A DNA stretch of 64,000 nucleotides, taken from NCBI GenBank assembly GCA_049602155.1, contig JBMYRH010000011.1, positions 124,001 to 188,000 on the forward strand. The letters are read 5' to 3'. The stretch's first letter is position 1. Each line of letters begins with the position of its first letter. The notes under the pieces were generated by a model. It saw nothing but the letters and a program-made list of their open reading frames with translations. It was not told where the DNA came from and ran no database searches. Source of the DNA: JBMYRH01 sp049602155. Its GTDB lineage: Bacteria > Myxococcota_A > UBA9042 > PHBI01 > JBMYRH01. The translations under genes and the position numbers were made by a program. Of the stretch, positions 7,072 through 15,453 are shown piece after piece.

Positions 7072-10056
7072 CTAGAAGTCGCTCGTGCAGCCGACCTCGT
7101 CTTCGCCCATGGCGCAATCGTCCCAGCCGTCACACTGCCAGCTGATGGCTAGGCAGTCGCCGTCGGCGCATTGAAATTGCCCAGGGGTACACGAGCCTGA
7201 GGCATCGCAATCGCCGGTGTCCCAGCCCGTCTCTGCGCAGTCCAGGAAGATGTCGCAGGCTCCGTCACCGAACCAGGTCGCGCTGTAGCAGCTCCCGTTA
7301 CAACCCAGCAGCTCACCCACACCGCAGCTGCCGCCGCCATCACAGTTCATCTCATCGTCGCCGCTGGCGCAGTCCGGCCAGCCGTCACAGATCGCTGCAG
7401 GGGCGACACAGATAAAGCCCCCTGGGCACGCGAGCTCATCCGGAGCGCAGCCCGTCCCCTCAGAGGAGCAATCGCCCGAATCCCAAGCGGTCTCGGCGCA
7501 ATCCAGGATCGGGTCGCACTCGTTATCTCCGAGCCACGACGCGAGCGTGCACCCCCCATCGCAATCATCGACCTCGTAGCTCGCACAATTCGACACCGGC
7601 TCGCACCCCTCTTCATCTGAGAGGTCACCGCAGTCCTTGGTGCCGTTGCACACGAGGCTCTTCGAGATACAGACCCCCGTCGCGACGCACTCAAACTCCG
7701 AGACGCCACACCCGACAGCGACGCAATCACCGCCGTCCATATCGTGCGCCGCGCAGTCCCACACAGGATCGCAGATCCCGTTGCCTATTTTGTCTCCATC
7801 GGGCTGGCAGCCGCCAAGGCAATCTTGCACCTGAGCACCCGAGCACACGCCATCGCAGTCCCCCGAATCCCAAGCGGTCTCGATGCAATTCAAGATCGGG
7901 TCGCACTGGTTGTCCCCCAACCACGAGGCGAGGGTACACCCCCCGTCACAGTCATCGACCTCGTAGGAGGCGCAATTCGACACCGGCTCGCACCCCTCCT
8001 CATCAGAGAGGTCCCCACAATCCTTCACACCGTTACAGACCAGCGCATTAGAGATGCAGACACCGCTCATCACGCAGGTGAACTGGTCAGCGGTGCAACC
8101 CAGCGTCCCGCAGTCACCACCGTCCATATCGTAGGCCGCGCAGTTCCACGCCTCGTCGCAGATACCATTGGCGACCCCCTCATCGTTGAGATGACACCCT
8201 CCTAGGCAGTCTTCGAACTCCTCTGCGGTGCACACAGCCAAGCAGTCGCCACCGTCCCAATCCGTCGCTGGACAGTTCAGCTCATCGTCACACTCAGCGT
8301 CCCCCAACCAGCTCTCGAGGGTGCAGCCTCCCTGGCAGTTATCAACCTCGTAGGAGGCGCAGCTAGAGACGGGCTCGCAGTCCAACTCATCCCACCCGCC
8401 GAAGCAGTCTTTCACCCCGTCGCAAAAAAGGCTCTCTGGGATACAGGTCTGGTCCACCGGGCAAAGCAGCTCGCCGGGCTCGCAGGTCATAGGGCCGCAG
8501 TCCCCGCCATCCATGCCGTATTCCGCGCAGTTCCAGGCCTCATCACAGACGCCGTTCTCCACCGCAGAGTCATCTTCATGACACTCACCAAGGCAGTCTT
8601 GGTACTGGGTGTAGGGGCACACACCTAGGCAGTCACCACCATCCCAGTCGGTCTCTTCACAGAAGAGCTCTTCGTCGCATTGATTGTCCGCATACCAGTT
8701 ACCGAGGGTGCAGCCGCCGTCGCAATTCTCGACCTCGAAGAAGGCGCAGCTGCTCGGCTCATCGCAATCGCCGCCATCATTGACGTACTCCGCGCAGTTG
8801 AACTCCGGGTCGCAGATCCCGTTGGCGAGCGCCATGATCCCTTCCGGACCGACACAAGCGCCGAAGCAATCCTCCAGTTCACCGACGGGGCATCCCTCCG
8901 ACGGGGGGGCGCAGTCACCACCGTCGAAGTCGTACTCAGCACAGTCCAACGAGGGGTCGCAGATCGCGTTGCCCAGCTGCCACTCCGCAGCACAGCTGCC
9001 ATCACATGCGGTGATCTGACCCGGCGCGCACCCTCCCGTGGTCGCGCAATCACCACCGTCGAACTCATGCAGTGCGCAGTCGAGGGCCGGGTCGCAGACC
9101 CCGTTGCCGAGCTGCCACTCGGCCGTACATACCCCGTCACAGCCGACCATCTGACCGGGACCGCATCCCTGACCCGCGTCGCAATCCCCACCGTCGAATT
9201 GGGTGGACTGACAGTTCAACTCAGGGTTGCAGACACCGTCACCGTAAAAGAGCGCGTTGGTGCAGCCCCCTTCGCAGTTCTCGATCTCGCTCGGCTGACA
9301 CCCCGAGGGCTCTCCGCACCCCTCAGCGTTGGGATCGGGGGTGCCCACACAGCTGCCGCCACTGCAAATGTCCAACGTGCAGGGATCACCGTCGTCACAC
9401 AGGGCGTTATTCGGGACGTTCTGACAGCCACCAAACGGGTCACAGCTGTCACTGGTGCACGGGTTGTCGTCATCACAGTCCACCATCGCGGAGGCTGCGC
9501 AATTTCCGAACGAGCAGGCGTCGCCAGTCGTGCACGGATCGCCGTCATCGCAGGGGGCGGTGTTGTGCTCATACACACACCCCGAGCCTGGGTTACAGCT
9601 GGCATCCGTGCAGGGGTCACCGTCGTCGCAATTGAGCGCCTGGCCGATGCACGTGCCTTGTGCACACGCGCCGTTGGTCACGCAAGGGTCCCCCGCGTCA
9701 CACGAGGTCCCGTCTGGCAAGGTCGTCAGCACACAGGTGCCGGTCGCGGCCGCGCAGGTCACCTCTTGGCAGGTCGACATCTCCACTTGATTCATGCACT
9801 CGGCGTCGCTGACGCACTCGGGGACGTCCTCACCTGGCACGTCGGGGTCCACAGCATCCGGGACCTCCACCTCGACCTCAGGCTCCGTCACGACACCATT
9901 TGGGTCGTCGGCACCGCCTGTCTGTGTCGTGGCGTATTGGCCCGATCCCGCAGGGGGGACATCCGTCTCGATTGAACCCGTGTCTGAGCTGTCACAACCG
10001 ACCGCCACACACACCCAACATGCCCCAATCAGGGTGACCAGCAAGCTGTCCCGCAT
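7072..10056 (-). CDS. Large Cys-rich lipoprotein with Notch (LNR) and LDL-receptor class A repeats
   Basis: The 994-aa lipoprotein (lipobox VAVGC, Cys21) has three parts. First is an acidic linker and an N-terminal Cys-rich zone built from CDDGDPCT-like units. Next are about twelve LNR-like repeats with the pattern GxCxxxWxGDxxCD..C....DGGDC. Interleaved near the C-terminus are five LDLa-like repeats (for example CDGVKDC, CNGVKDCGDLSDEEGC). Both module types bind Ca2+ and are disulfide-stabilised in animals. The ATG at 10056 has GGGAGG six bases upstream; upstream codons to 10188 lack a site. It is probably anchored in the outer membrane facing outward, for adhesion or ligand binding (inference). 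The repeat pattern is certain, the role unknown. Confidence 0.85.
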   Translation of the reverse strand: MRDSLLVTLIGACWVCVAVGCDSSDTGSIETDVPPAGSGQYATTQTGGADDPNGVVTEPEVEVEVPDAVDPDVPGEDVPECVSDAECMNQVEMSTCQEVTCAAATGTCVLTTLPDGTSCDAGDPCVTNGACAQGTCIGQALNCDDGDPCTDASCNPGSGCVYEHNTAPCDDGDPCTTGDACSFGNCAASAMVDCDDDNPCTSDSCDPFGGCQNVPNNALCDDGDPCTLDICSGGSCVGTPDPNAEGCGEPSGCQPSEIENCEGGCTNALFYGDGVCNPELNCQSTQFDGGDCDAGQGCGPGQMVGCDGVCTAEWQLGNGVCDPALDCALHEFDGGDCATTGGCAPGQITACDGSCAAEWQLGNAICDPSLDCAEYDFDGGDCAPPSEGCPVGELEDCFGACVGPEGIMALANGICDPEFNCAEYVNDGGDCDEPSSCAFFEVENCDGGCTLGNWYADNQCDEELFCEETDWDGGDCLGVCPYTQYQDCLGECHEDDSAVENGVCDEAWNCAEYGMDGGDCGPMTCEPGELLCPVDQTCIPESLFCDGVKDCFGGWDELDCEPVSSCASYEVDNCQGGCTLESWLGDAECDDELNCPATDWDGGDCLAVCTAEEFEDCLGGCHLNDEGVANGICDEAWNCAAYDMDGGDCGTLGCTADQFTCVMSGVCISNALVCNGVKDCGDLSDEEGCEPVSNCASYEVDDCDGGCTLASWLGDNQCDPILNCIETAWDSGDCDGVCSGAQVQDCLGGCQPDGDKIGNGICDPVWDCAAHDMDGGDCVAVGCGVSEFECVATGVCISKSLVCNGTKDCGDLSDEEGCEPVSNCASYEVDDCDGGCTLASWLGDNECDPILDCAETAWDSGDCSSEGTGCAPDELACPGGFICVAPAAICDGWPDCASGDDEMNCDGGGSCGVGELLGCNGSCYSATWFGDGACDIFLDCAETGWDTGDCDASGSCTPGQFQCADGDCLAISWQCDGWDDCAMGEDEVGCTSDF

Positions 10057-10243
10057 CTCCCCTCCCATCAAACCCGCGCGCAGCTCAGCACATGAGGTGC
10101 TGGCAGCGTGCAGAGCATAGCGGTCCTGCCTCCTTGAATCCAAGGGCGGAACGGGTCGCGGGTGAGAACGCGCGGAAGCGCGACGCACTGAGCGCCTCAG
10201 TCACACCGCCACGGGCGAGAGACTAAGGCACCCTCGCGAGCGC

Positions 10244-10813
10244 TTAGACCAGCTGCCGCCGGCCCAAAATCGCAGCGCACATCAGCGCAAGNNNNNNNNN
10301 NNNNNNNNNNNNNNNNNNNNNNNNNNNNNNNNNNNNNNNNNNNNNNNNNNNNNNNNNNNNNNNNNNNNNNNNNNNNNNNNNNNNNNNNNNGCCGTCGTCT
10401 CCATCGTCGGTGTTGCCGTCGTCGCCATCATCCGTGTTGCCGTCATCGGGCTCGGGCTCGGGCTCGGGGGCGATCGCCTCATCACCGGGGTGGTAGACAT
10501 CGCCCGTGGGGTTCGCGCCGCCCTTGACCCACGCGCAATCAATATCACCAAGCTCCTGACCGTTCGTAGCGCCATCACCGTCGGAGTCGAGGTCGCAGAC
10601 AGCGGCCCAATCGGGCAGGCCCGATACGAGCGTCGCCTTGACGTCGTCACCAAAGCTGTTCCAGGCCGCGGGGCTCGTCGACGTGTGGCACGTCATGCAG
10701 CTGTTCGTCATCCCGTTCGGGATCTCACTCAAGAATGCAGGGCTCGCCCATGCCGAGGTCGTCAGCAGGAGTGCCCCGAATGTGGTGGCGGTCGTTAGTG
10801 CGATGCGGTTCAT
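10244..10813 (-). CDS. Secreted mono-haem (CxxCH) protein with acidic repeat and hydrophobic C-terminal tail, split by assembly gap
   Basis: From the ATG at 10813 (GAGG site upstream) the protein has a Sec signal (ALLLTTSAWA) and a haem c site CMTCH. A Ca-binding type-3-like motif follows (DLDSDGDGATNGQELGD), then an acidic linker of Glu-Pro and DDGN units that runs into 99 unresolved bases. After the gap the same frame resumes as LALMCAAILGRRQLV, which looks like the end of a MYXO-CTERM-type anchor (hydrophobic stretch plus Arg). That the frame survives the gap suggests its length is close to correct. Probably an exported electron-transfer or surface protein; a longer GTG start at 10819 is possible. 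Confidence 0.65.
   Translation of the reverse strand: MNRIALTTATTFGALLLTTSAWASPAFLSEIPNGMTNSCMTCHTSTSPAAWNSFGDDVKATLVSGLPDWAAVCDLDSDGDGATNGQELGDIDCAWVKGGANPTGDVYHPGDEAIAPEPEPEPDDGNTDDGDDGNTDDGDDGXXXXXXXXXXXXXXXXXXXXXXXXXXXXXXXXXLALMCAAILGRRQLV
10292..10390. other. Assembly gap (99 N)
   Basis: Ninety-nine unresolved bases fall inside the acidic DDGN repeat of the mono-haem protein. The flanking sequence (repeats of GTCGTCTCCATCGTCGGTGTTGCC type) is a short tandem repeat, so a collapsed repeat is the likely cause. Confidence 0.98.
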
Positions 10814-10965
10814 GAGCACCTCAAGTGGTTCGAGTTGGGTGTGACATCGGCGATCGAGCGACGCGCTCAGGAGGCGACGACATCGGCACTATGGTAACGA
10901 TCTCGTAGGTCGCCACAAGAAAAGTCGCCCCGCGTCGTTCGATTAGAGGCCAGCCTAGCCTCAAC

Positions 10966-11325
10966 TCACCGGCGTTCGATGGCACCCTGACAGGCCACAC
11001 AAAACGGAGTCTCCGGGCGACTCTTCAGCCTTCCGTAGCCGACCGGATCGTCGCAGCGCTTGCACCAGCCGTACTCATCCTCGGGATCCGACGCCAACGC
11101 CGCGATGACCATCTGGAGGCGCTGCGTGTTCCGCTGGCGATTCGCCTGAGCCATCTTCTGCTGTTGGATCGCATCCATCCGTGAGAGCCGCCCGATCGGC
11201 TCGTCGAGATCCACCGGCTTTACGCCCGCATCCGTGGTGTCGAGGAGCACCTCCAGTTCGGCCTTCAGCGCGGCGAGATCGCCGCGAAGCTCTACGAGCT
11301 GCTCAGGGGTCAATTCATCGTTCAC
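10966..11325 (-). CDS. DksA/TraR-family C4 zinc-finger protein
   Basis: The 119-aa protein has an N-terminal helical, coiled-coil-like region (about residues 5-80) and a C-terminal zinc finger CKRC-x17-CVAC, the DksA/TraR spacing. In the coiled coil, DksA proper carries an acidic tip that enters the RNA polymerase secondary channel; the equivalent here is not obvious. Likely a cytoplasmic RNA polymerase-binding or ribosome-linked regulator, by family. It lies just downstream of the haem protein's promoter region and is transcribed the same way as that gene. A second protein with the same finger spacing occurs at 19020-19358. Confidence 0.85.
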   Translation of the reverse strand: MNDELTPEQLVELRGDLAALKAELEVLLDTTDAGVKPVDLDEPIGRLSRMDAIQQQKMAQANRQRNTQRLQMVIAALASDPEDEYGWCKRCDDPVGYGRLKSRPETPFCVACQGAIERR

Positions 11326-11396
11326 GGGCGCTCCGCGAGGTGGGTAAGGGGCGCCGCCCCAGAGGACATGCGCGGCGAGACATCACACAGCCAACA

Positions 11397-13055
11397 TCAC
11401 TCGTAACAAATATCGTCCGAGGTCTCCGGGACACCATCAGGCCCCCGAGAGCAGAGATCATAGCGATGATGCGGACGGCGGGTCGCCGGCCGGGCGTAGT
11501 CAAAGCGATGGCCCCAAGGGTCCAATGTGTTGACCCGCGCGCTCAGCTCGGCGAGGGCTCCTGGGAGCCCGTGGTCGATGGCATAGAGGTCCACAGCGTC
11601 GCAGACCAAGCCGAGTTGCGTCATCAGCGCCGCCTCTCGGCGCGCGTCGATGTCGTCTTGAACCCACCCCAACACGCCCGCCACGGCTTGCGCAGAGGAC
11701 GCCGAGTCCGGGCGCGTGAGGTGCCCCCGCAAGGCCACCCCTTCGCCGTCCACCGCAAGCGTGACCTCAAGGGCCTGGAGCACTGACTCAAGCCCCATGA
11801 TGAGGCCCACATCGACCCAGCCTGAGCCAGGCCCGTCCTCGACCTCCCATTGCGGCTCAGAGACCTCCGCGACCGCGTCATCCAAGTCGGCCGAGCCATA
11901 GGCAAGCCAAAGTCTCCCGTCGGACTGCGCCCAGCTGAGGTCCTGACCGCGGTACCTCAGCCACTCGGCGCGCCAGCCCTCGATCCCCCGGATGCGTTCA
12001 GGCTCTAAGCGGACCCCTGGGAGGTCATCCAAGATGCCACGCGCGGCCTCGAGGACACGCGCGACCCGCCCGTCTTCCTCGACGCCCAGCACGGCCATCA
12101 CGCCCGGGCGGCGATCGGCGATCGGCCACCGGTTCACAGACAACGTCACTTCGCCCGTCATCGCCTCACTCCAGAAGCTCGACGGTGAGATGTCGGCGCG
12201 CTGTGCCAAGTCGAGCCACGTCGTGTGCGCCTCATCTGCCGCCGCATCGTCATCAGCCCACTCTCCCCAGAGGTCGACGAGCCGCTCCGTAGAGATAGCC
12301 AGCTGCAACGCACCCTCGAGGTCCAGGCCCAACGGCTCCAGAGCCGCCCCGTCACTGCGAAGGAGCCCGTGAAGGGCGCTCGCCTCGTCGGTCGGGCAGG
12401 TGAGCGCGCCGCGCCACCCCTCGCCGTCACCAGAGGCGCGGAGCGTGCACACATCGAGGCCCTGCATAAGGAGCTGCGCCCACACCGGGAGCGCCAAGAG
12501 CTCCGCCGCCCCCTCCACGCGCACGGCCACCATCAGGTCATCCTGACCGAGGCGCTCCACCTTGGTGTCGTGCACCAAGCGCTCGACCTCATCCGGGACC
12601 TCGAGGGCGCGCGCAGCGGCCCGCCATGCCTCGGGCTCTGGCGCCGTCATCGACACCAACACGTGGGCCCGATCGCCGTCCAAGACCAGGCGGTGAGCCG
12701 CCGTCAGCGTGCTGAGGAGATCATCGAAGCCGGCCTCTGCGAGCGCGTCATCATCCACCGCGCAAGAGATCACCCAAAAGGAGTTTGGCCCGGGCCAACG
12801 TGCGAGGGTCATCGGCCGCGTGGGGTCAAGGCCCACCTGCGTCCAGGCCTCTGGTGAGAGCGCGTCATTGTCGAGGTGCTGGGCGAGCTCACTGAGCAAG
12901 AGGTCTGGCTCGGCCAAGGCCCATAGCATCGGCGTGTCCATCGGCAACCGCGCGGCGGCTGCGTCGACGACGTCGTCATCCCCAGGGGCAAAGCAAGCGA
13001 TGAGTCCGATGGTGAGAGCCGCGATGCTCCCGATGCGCTTAGGCCAAGTCCCCAT
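11397..13055 (-). CDS. Lipoprotein with DUF3352-like body and GspG-type C-terminal domain
   Basis: The 552-aa product has a lipobox-like signal (TIGLIAC, Cys21). The long central region (about 30-470) alternates hydrophobic strands and helices in the manner of DUF3352/'protein of unknown function' lipoproteins, with phrases such as FWVISCAVDD and VALRGHL. The last 70 residues are different: a helix, then LDPWGHRFDYARP and RYDLCSRGPDGVPETSDDI. These match the Ca-binding C-terminal region of type II secretion major pseudopilins (GspG). So a pseudopilin-like module is attached to a lipoprotein rather than to a prepilin helix. Function unknown; periplasmic side expected. Confidence 0.65.
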   Translation of the reverse strand: MGTWPKRIGSIAALTIGLIACFAPGDDDVVDAAAARLPMDTPMLWALAEPDLLLSELAQHLDNDALSPEAWTQVGLDPTRPMTLARWPGPNSFWVISCAVDDDALAEAGFDDLLSTLTAAHRLVLDGDRAHVLVSMTAPEPEAWRAAARALEVPDEVERLVHDTKVERLGQDDLMVAVRVEGAAELLALPVWAQLLMQGLDVCTLRASGDGEGWRGALTCPTDEASALHGLLRSDGAALEPLGLDLEGALQLAISTERLVDLWGEWADDDAAADEAHTTWLDLAQRADISPSSFWSEAMTGEVTLSVNRWPIADRRPGVMAVLGVEEDGRVARVLEAARGILDDLPGVRLEPERIRGIEGWRAEWLRYRGQDLSWAQSDGRLWLAYGSADLDDAVAEVSEPQWEVEDGPGSGWVDVGLIMGLESVLQALEVTLAVDGEGVALRGHLTRPDSASSAQAVAGVLGWVQDDIDARREAALMTQLGLVCDAVDLYAIDHGLPGALAELSARVNTLDPWGHRFDYARPATRRPHHRYDLCSRGPDGVPETSDDICYE

Positions 13056-13143
13056 GGACGCTCCGGTGGTCGTACATCCACAAGGCTAAGTGCGGCCGCA
13101 CAACCCGGCAAAAAAGAGTTAGATCCTGACGGCTTGCCCTGAG

Positions 13144-15453
13144 CTACTGCCCTTGAAGCGCGATGGCCTTGAGGATCGCCTCGGGGGTGCACGGTGGGAC
13201 CAGCTCGACCTCGCGACCCGAGGGGCCCGTCGCCTGAATCGCATGCCGTAAGGCGGTCACCGCAGAGATCGCCAACATGAAGGGCGGCTCTCCGACCGCT
13301 TTGCTGCCATGAACGACGCCTGGTTGAGGGGCGCGCTGAAGCAACTCGACTCGGAAATCTCGTGGGACATCGCCGATCGCAGGGATCTTATACGTCGAGG
13401 GGCCGGGCGTCAGCAGGCGCCCGTCATCGCCGTAGAGCACCTCTTCACAGGTGAGCCAGCCGAGCCCTTGGACATACGCCCCCTCGACCTGACCGCGGTC
13501 GATGGTCGGCACCAACGAGGCGCCCACGTCATGCAAGATGTCGACCCGACGCACGCGGTGCTCTCCGGTCAACGCGCTGACCTCGACCTCGGTGACGGCG
13601 CCTCCATACGCGAAGTAATAAAAGGGGCGACCGCGTCCGCTGGCGTAGTCGTAGGTGATGCCCGGCGTCCGATAGAAGCCCGTCGCGCTGAGCGAGATCT
13701 GACGCATCCAGCAAGCCTGAGCGAGCTCTGGGAAGGTGACCCTAGCCGCCCCGCCCCCGTGCGCTCCACCGCCCCCGAACACGACGTCCTCGGCACCGCA
13801 CTCAAGCAGCTCAGCGGCGACCGGGCGCATCCGCTCCCGGACAGTCTCGCAGGCCTGCGCGACAGCTTGACCGTTGAGATCCGAGCCACTGGAGGCGGCC
13901 GTCGCCGAGGTGTTCGGGACCTTGTCCGTGGCCGTGTGCATCACTCTGACGACGTCGACCGAGATCCCCAAAGCGTCCGCACAGATGGCCCGCATCTTGG
14001 TGTGCAAGCCCTGGCCCATCTCAGTGCCGCCGTGATTCAGCTGCACGGTCCCGTCGGCGTAGACCAAGACGAGGGCCCCCGCCTGGTTGAGGATGGACTT
14101 CGTGAACGAGATGCCGAACTTCACCGGCTGGAAGCCAATGCCACGCTTGAGGTACGCCGAGCCTTGGTTGAAGGCGTCGATCTCGGCCCGACGCGCAGCG
14201 TACTCGCTGCTCGCCATCAGCTCGTCCCAGATGCGCCCGAGTCGATTCTCGGTGATCGGCTGGCCGTACGGGGTCGTATCGCGCCCACCGTCCTCGTAGA
14301 AATTGCGACGTCGCACGTCGGCTGGATCCAGCCCTCGGCGCTCTGCGTAGCGGTTGATCGCCTCCTCGACGACCAGCATCCCCTGAGGGCCGCCAAAGCC
14401 ACGGAACGCAGTGTTGGAGGGGAGGTTCGTGCGGACCCCCTGCCCCACAAAGTCGACGTGCTCAAGGTAGTACGCGTTGTCCAAGTGGAAGAGGGCGCGG
14501 TCCACGATGGCGGGGGTGAGGTCGATGCTCCAACCACCGTTGGCGACGATATCGACGCGCAAAGCCGAGAGCCTCCCGTCCTCCGCGAACCCTGCCTCAT
14601 ATGCCGCGGAGAACGGATGACGTTTGCCCGTCTGGCGCATGTCGTCGCCGCGGTCGAGCCAGAGCTTCACGGGGCGCCCAGTGACGATGGCCCCCAGCGC
14701 CGCCAGACATCCGTAGGGCGTCGCTTGCGACTCTTTCCCACCGAAGGCTCCCCCCATCCGAGGGACCTCACAGACGACGCTGTTGGCGCCGATACCGAGG
14801 ACATGGGCGACCATCTTCTGCACCTCTGTGGGGTGCTGGGTCGAGCTGTACACGTGCACGGTGCCATCTTCTCCCGGGATGGCTAACGCGGACTGTGTCT
14901 CGAGATAGAAGTGGTCTTGGTAGCCATTCTCCGTCGAGGCAGAGACGACCTCTGCGGCCTGCTCGAGCGCCGCGTCGACATCACCTCGGCGGATCACGTG
15001 CGGCTCGGTGAGCACGGCGCCAGCGGCCCGTGCGCTCGCCACATCTAGGAGCGCGGGCAGGACCTCGTAGTCGACGCTCACGAGGCCAACCGCCTCGCGA
15101 CAGGCGTCATAAGACTCGCCCAGCACGCAGGCGACCAGCTGACCGTGGTAGTGCACGACGCCTTCGGCCAACACAGGCTCATCGTGGAAGATTGGGCCGA
15201 TGAGGTTCTCACCCGGGATGTCCTCGGCGAGCAGCACAGCGTGCACCCCCGGGACCCGGCGGGCAGCTTCCGCGTCGATGCTGCCGATGCGGGCATGAGC
15301 GTGAGGTGACATAACCCCGAGCCCGACCAACATCCCCGCTGGGTGGGGCATGTCGTCGACGTAGCGCGCCTCGCCGGTCGTGTGCTTCAGGCCGCTGTCA
15401 TGAAGCGCGGGTTGGTGCACAGGGGAGCCGGTCGTCCGATCTCGTGTGTTCAT
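13144..15453 (-). CDS. xdhB: Xanthine dehydrogenase molybdopterin-binding subunit XdhB
   Basis: The 769-aa protein is full length for XdhB. The N-terminal a/b-hammerhead domain (about 20-130) is followed by Moco-binding signatures: GGAFGGKE, FRGFGGPQG, HGGTEMGQGLHTK and PNTSATAASSGSDLNG. It ends with GSKAVGEPPFML, which holds the catalytic Glu of xanthine oxidoreductases. It converts hypoxanthine/xanthine to urate using water oxygen at the Mo centre, in the cytoplasm, with XdhA passing electrons to NAD+. Its ATG overlaps the XdhA stop by 4 nt (ATGA), indicating translational coupling. It is the last gene of the purine operon; no uricase follows within the window. Confidence 0.96.
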   Translation of the reverse strand: MNTRDRTTGSPVHQPALHDSGLKHTTGEARYVDDMPHPAGMLVGLGVMSPHAHARIGSIDAEAARRVPGVHAVLLAEDIPGENLIGPIFHDEPVLAEGVVHYHGQLVACVLGESYDACREAVGLVSVDYEVLPALLDVASARAAGAVLTEPHVIRRGDVDAALEQAAEVVSASTENGYQDHFYLETQSALAIPGEDGTVHVYSSTQHPTEVQKMVAHVLGIGANSVVCEVPRMGGAFGGKESQATPYGCLAALGAIVTGRPVKLWLDRGDDMRQTGKRHPFSAAYEAGFAEDGRLSALRVDIVANGGWSIDLTPAIVDRALFHLDNAYYLEHVDFVGQGVRTNLPSNTAFRGFGGPQGMLVVEEAINRYAERRGLDPADVRRRNFYEDGGRDTTPYGQPITENRLGRIWDELMASSEYAARRAEIDAFNQGSAYLKRGIGFQPVKFGISFTKSILNQAGALVLVYADGTVQLNHGGTEMGQGLHTKMRAICADALGISVDVVRVMHTATDKVPNTSATAASSGSDLNGQAVAQACETVRERMRPVAAELLECGAEDVVFGGGGAHGGGAARVTFPELAQACWMRQISLSATGFYRTPGITYDYASGRGRPFYYFAYGGAVTEVEVSALTGEHRVRRVDILHDVGASLVPTIDRGQVEGAYVQGLGWLTCEEVLYGDDGRLLTPGPSTYKIPAIGDVPRDFRVELLQRAPQPGVVHGSKAVGEPPFMLAISAVTALRHAIQATGPSGREVELVPPCTPEAILKAIALQGQ

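Noticed and set aside
8680..9975. Long open frame antisense to the LNR/LDLa gene
   Set aside because: It mirrors the repeat structure of the real gene, has no signal or domain, and is a codon-bias shadow in GC-rich DNA.
13309..14886. 525-codon open frame antisense to xdhB
   Set aside because: xdhB has full family motifs; the opposite frame has no recognisable feature.
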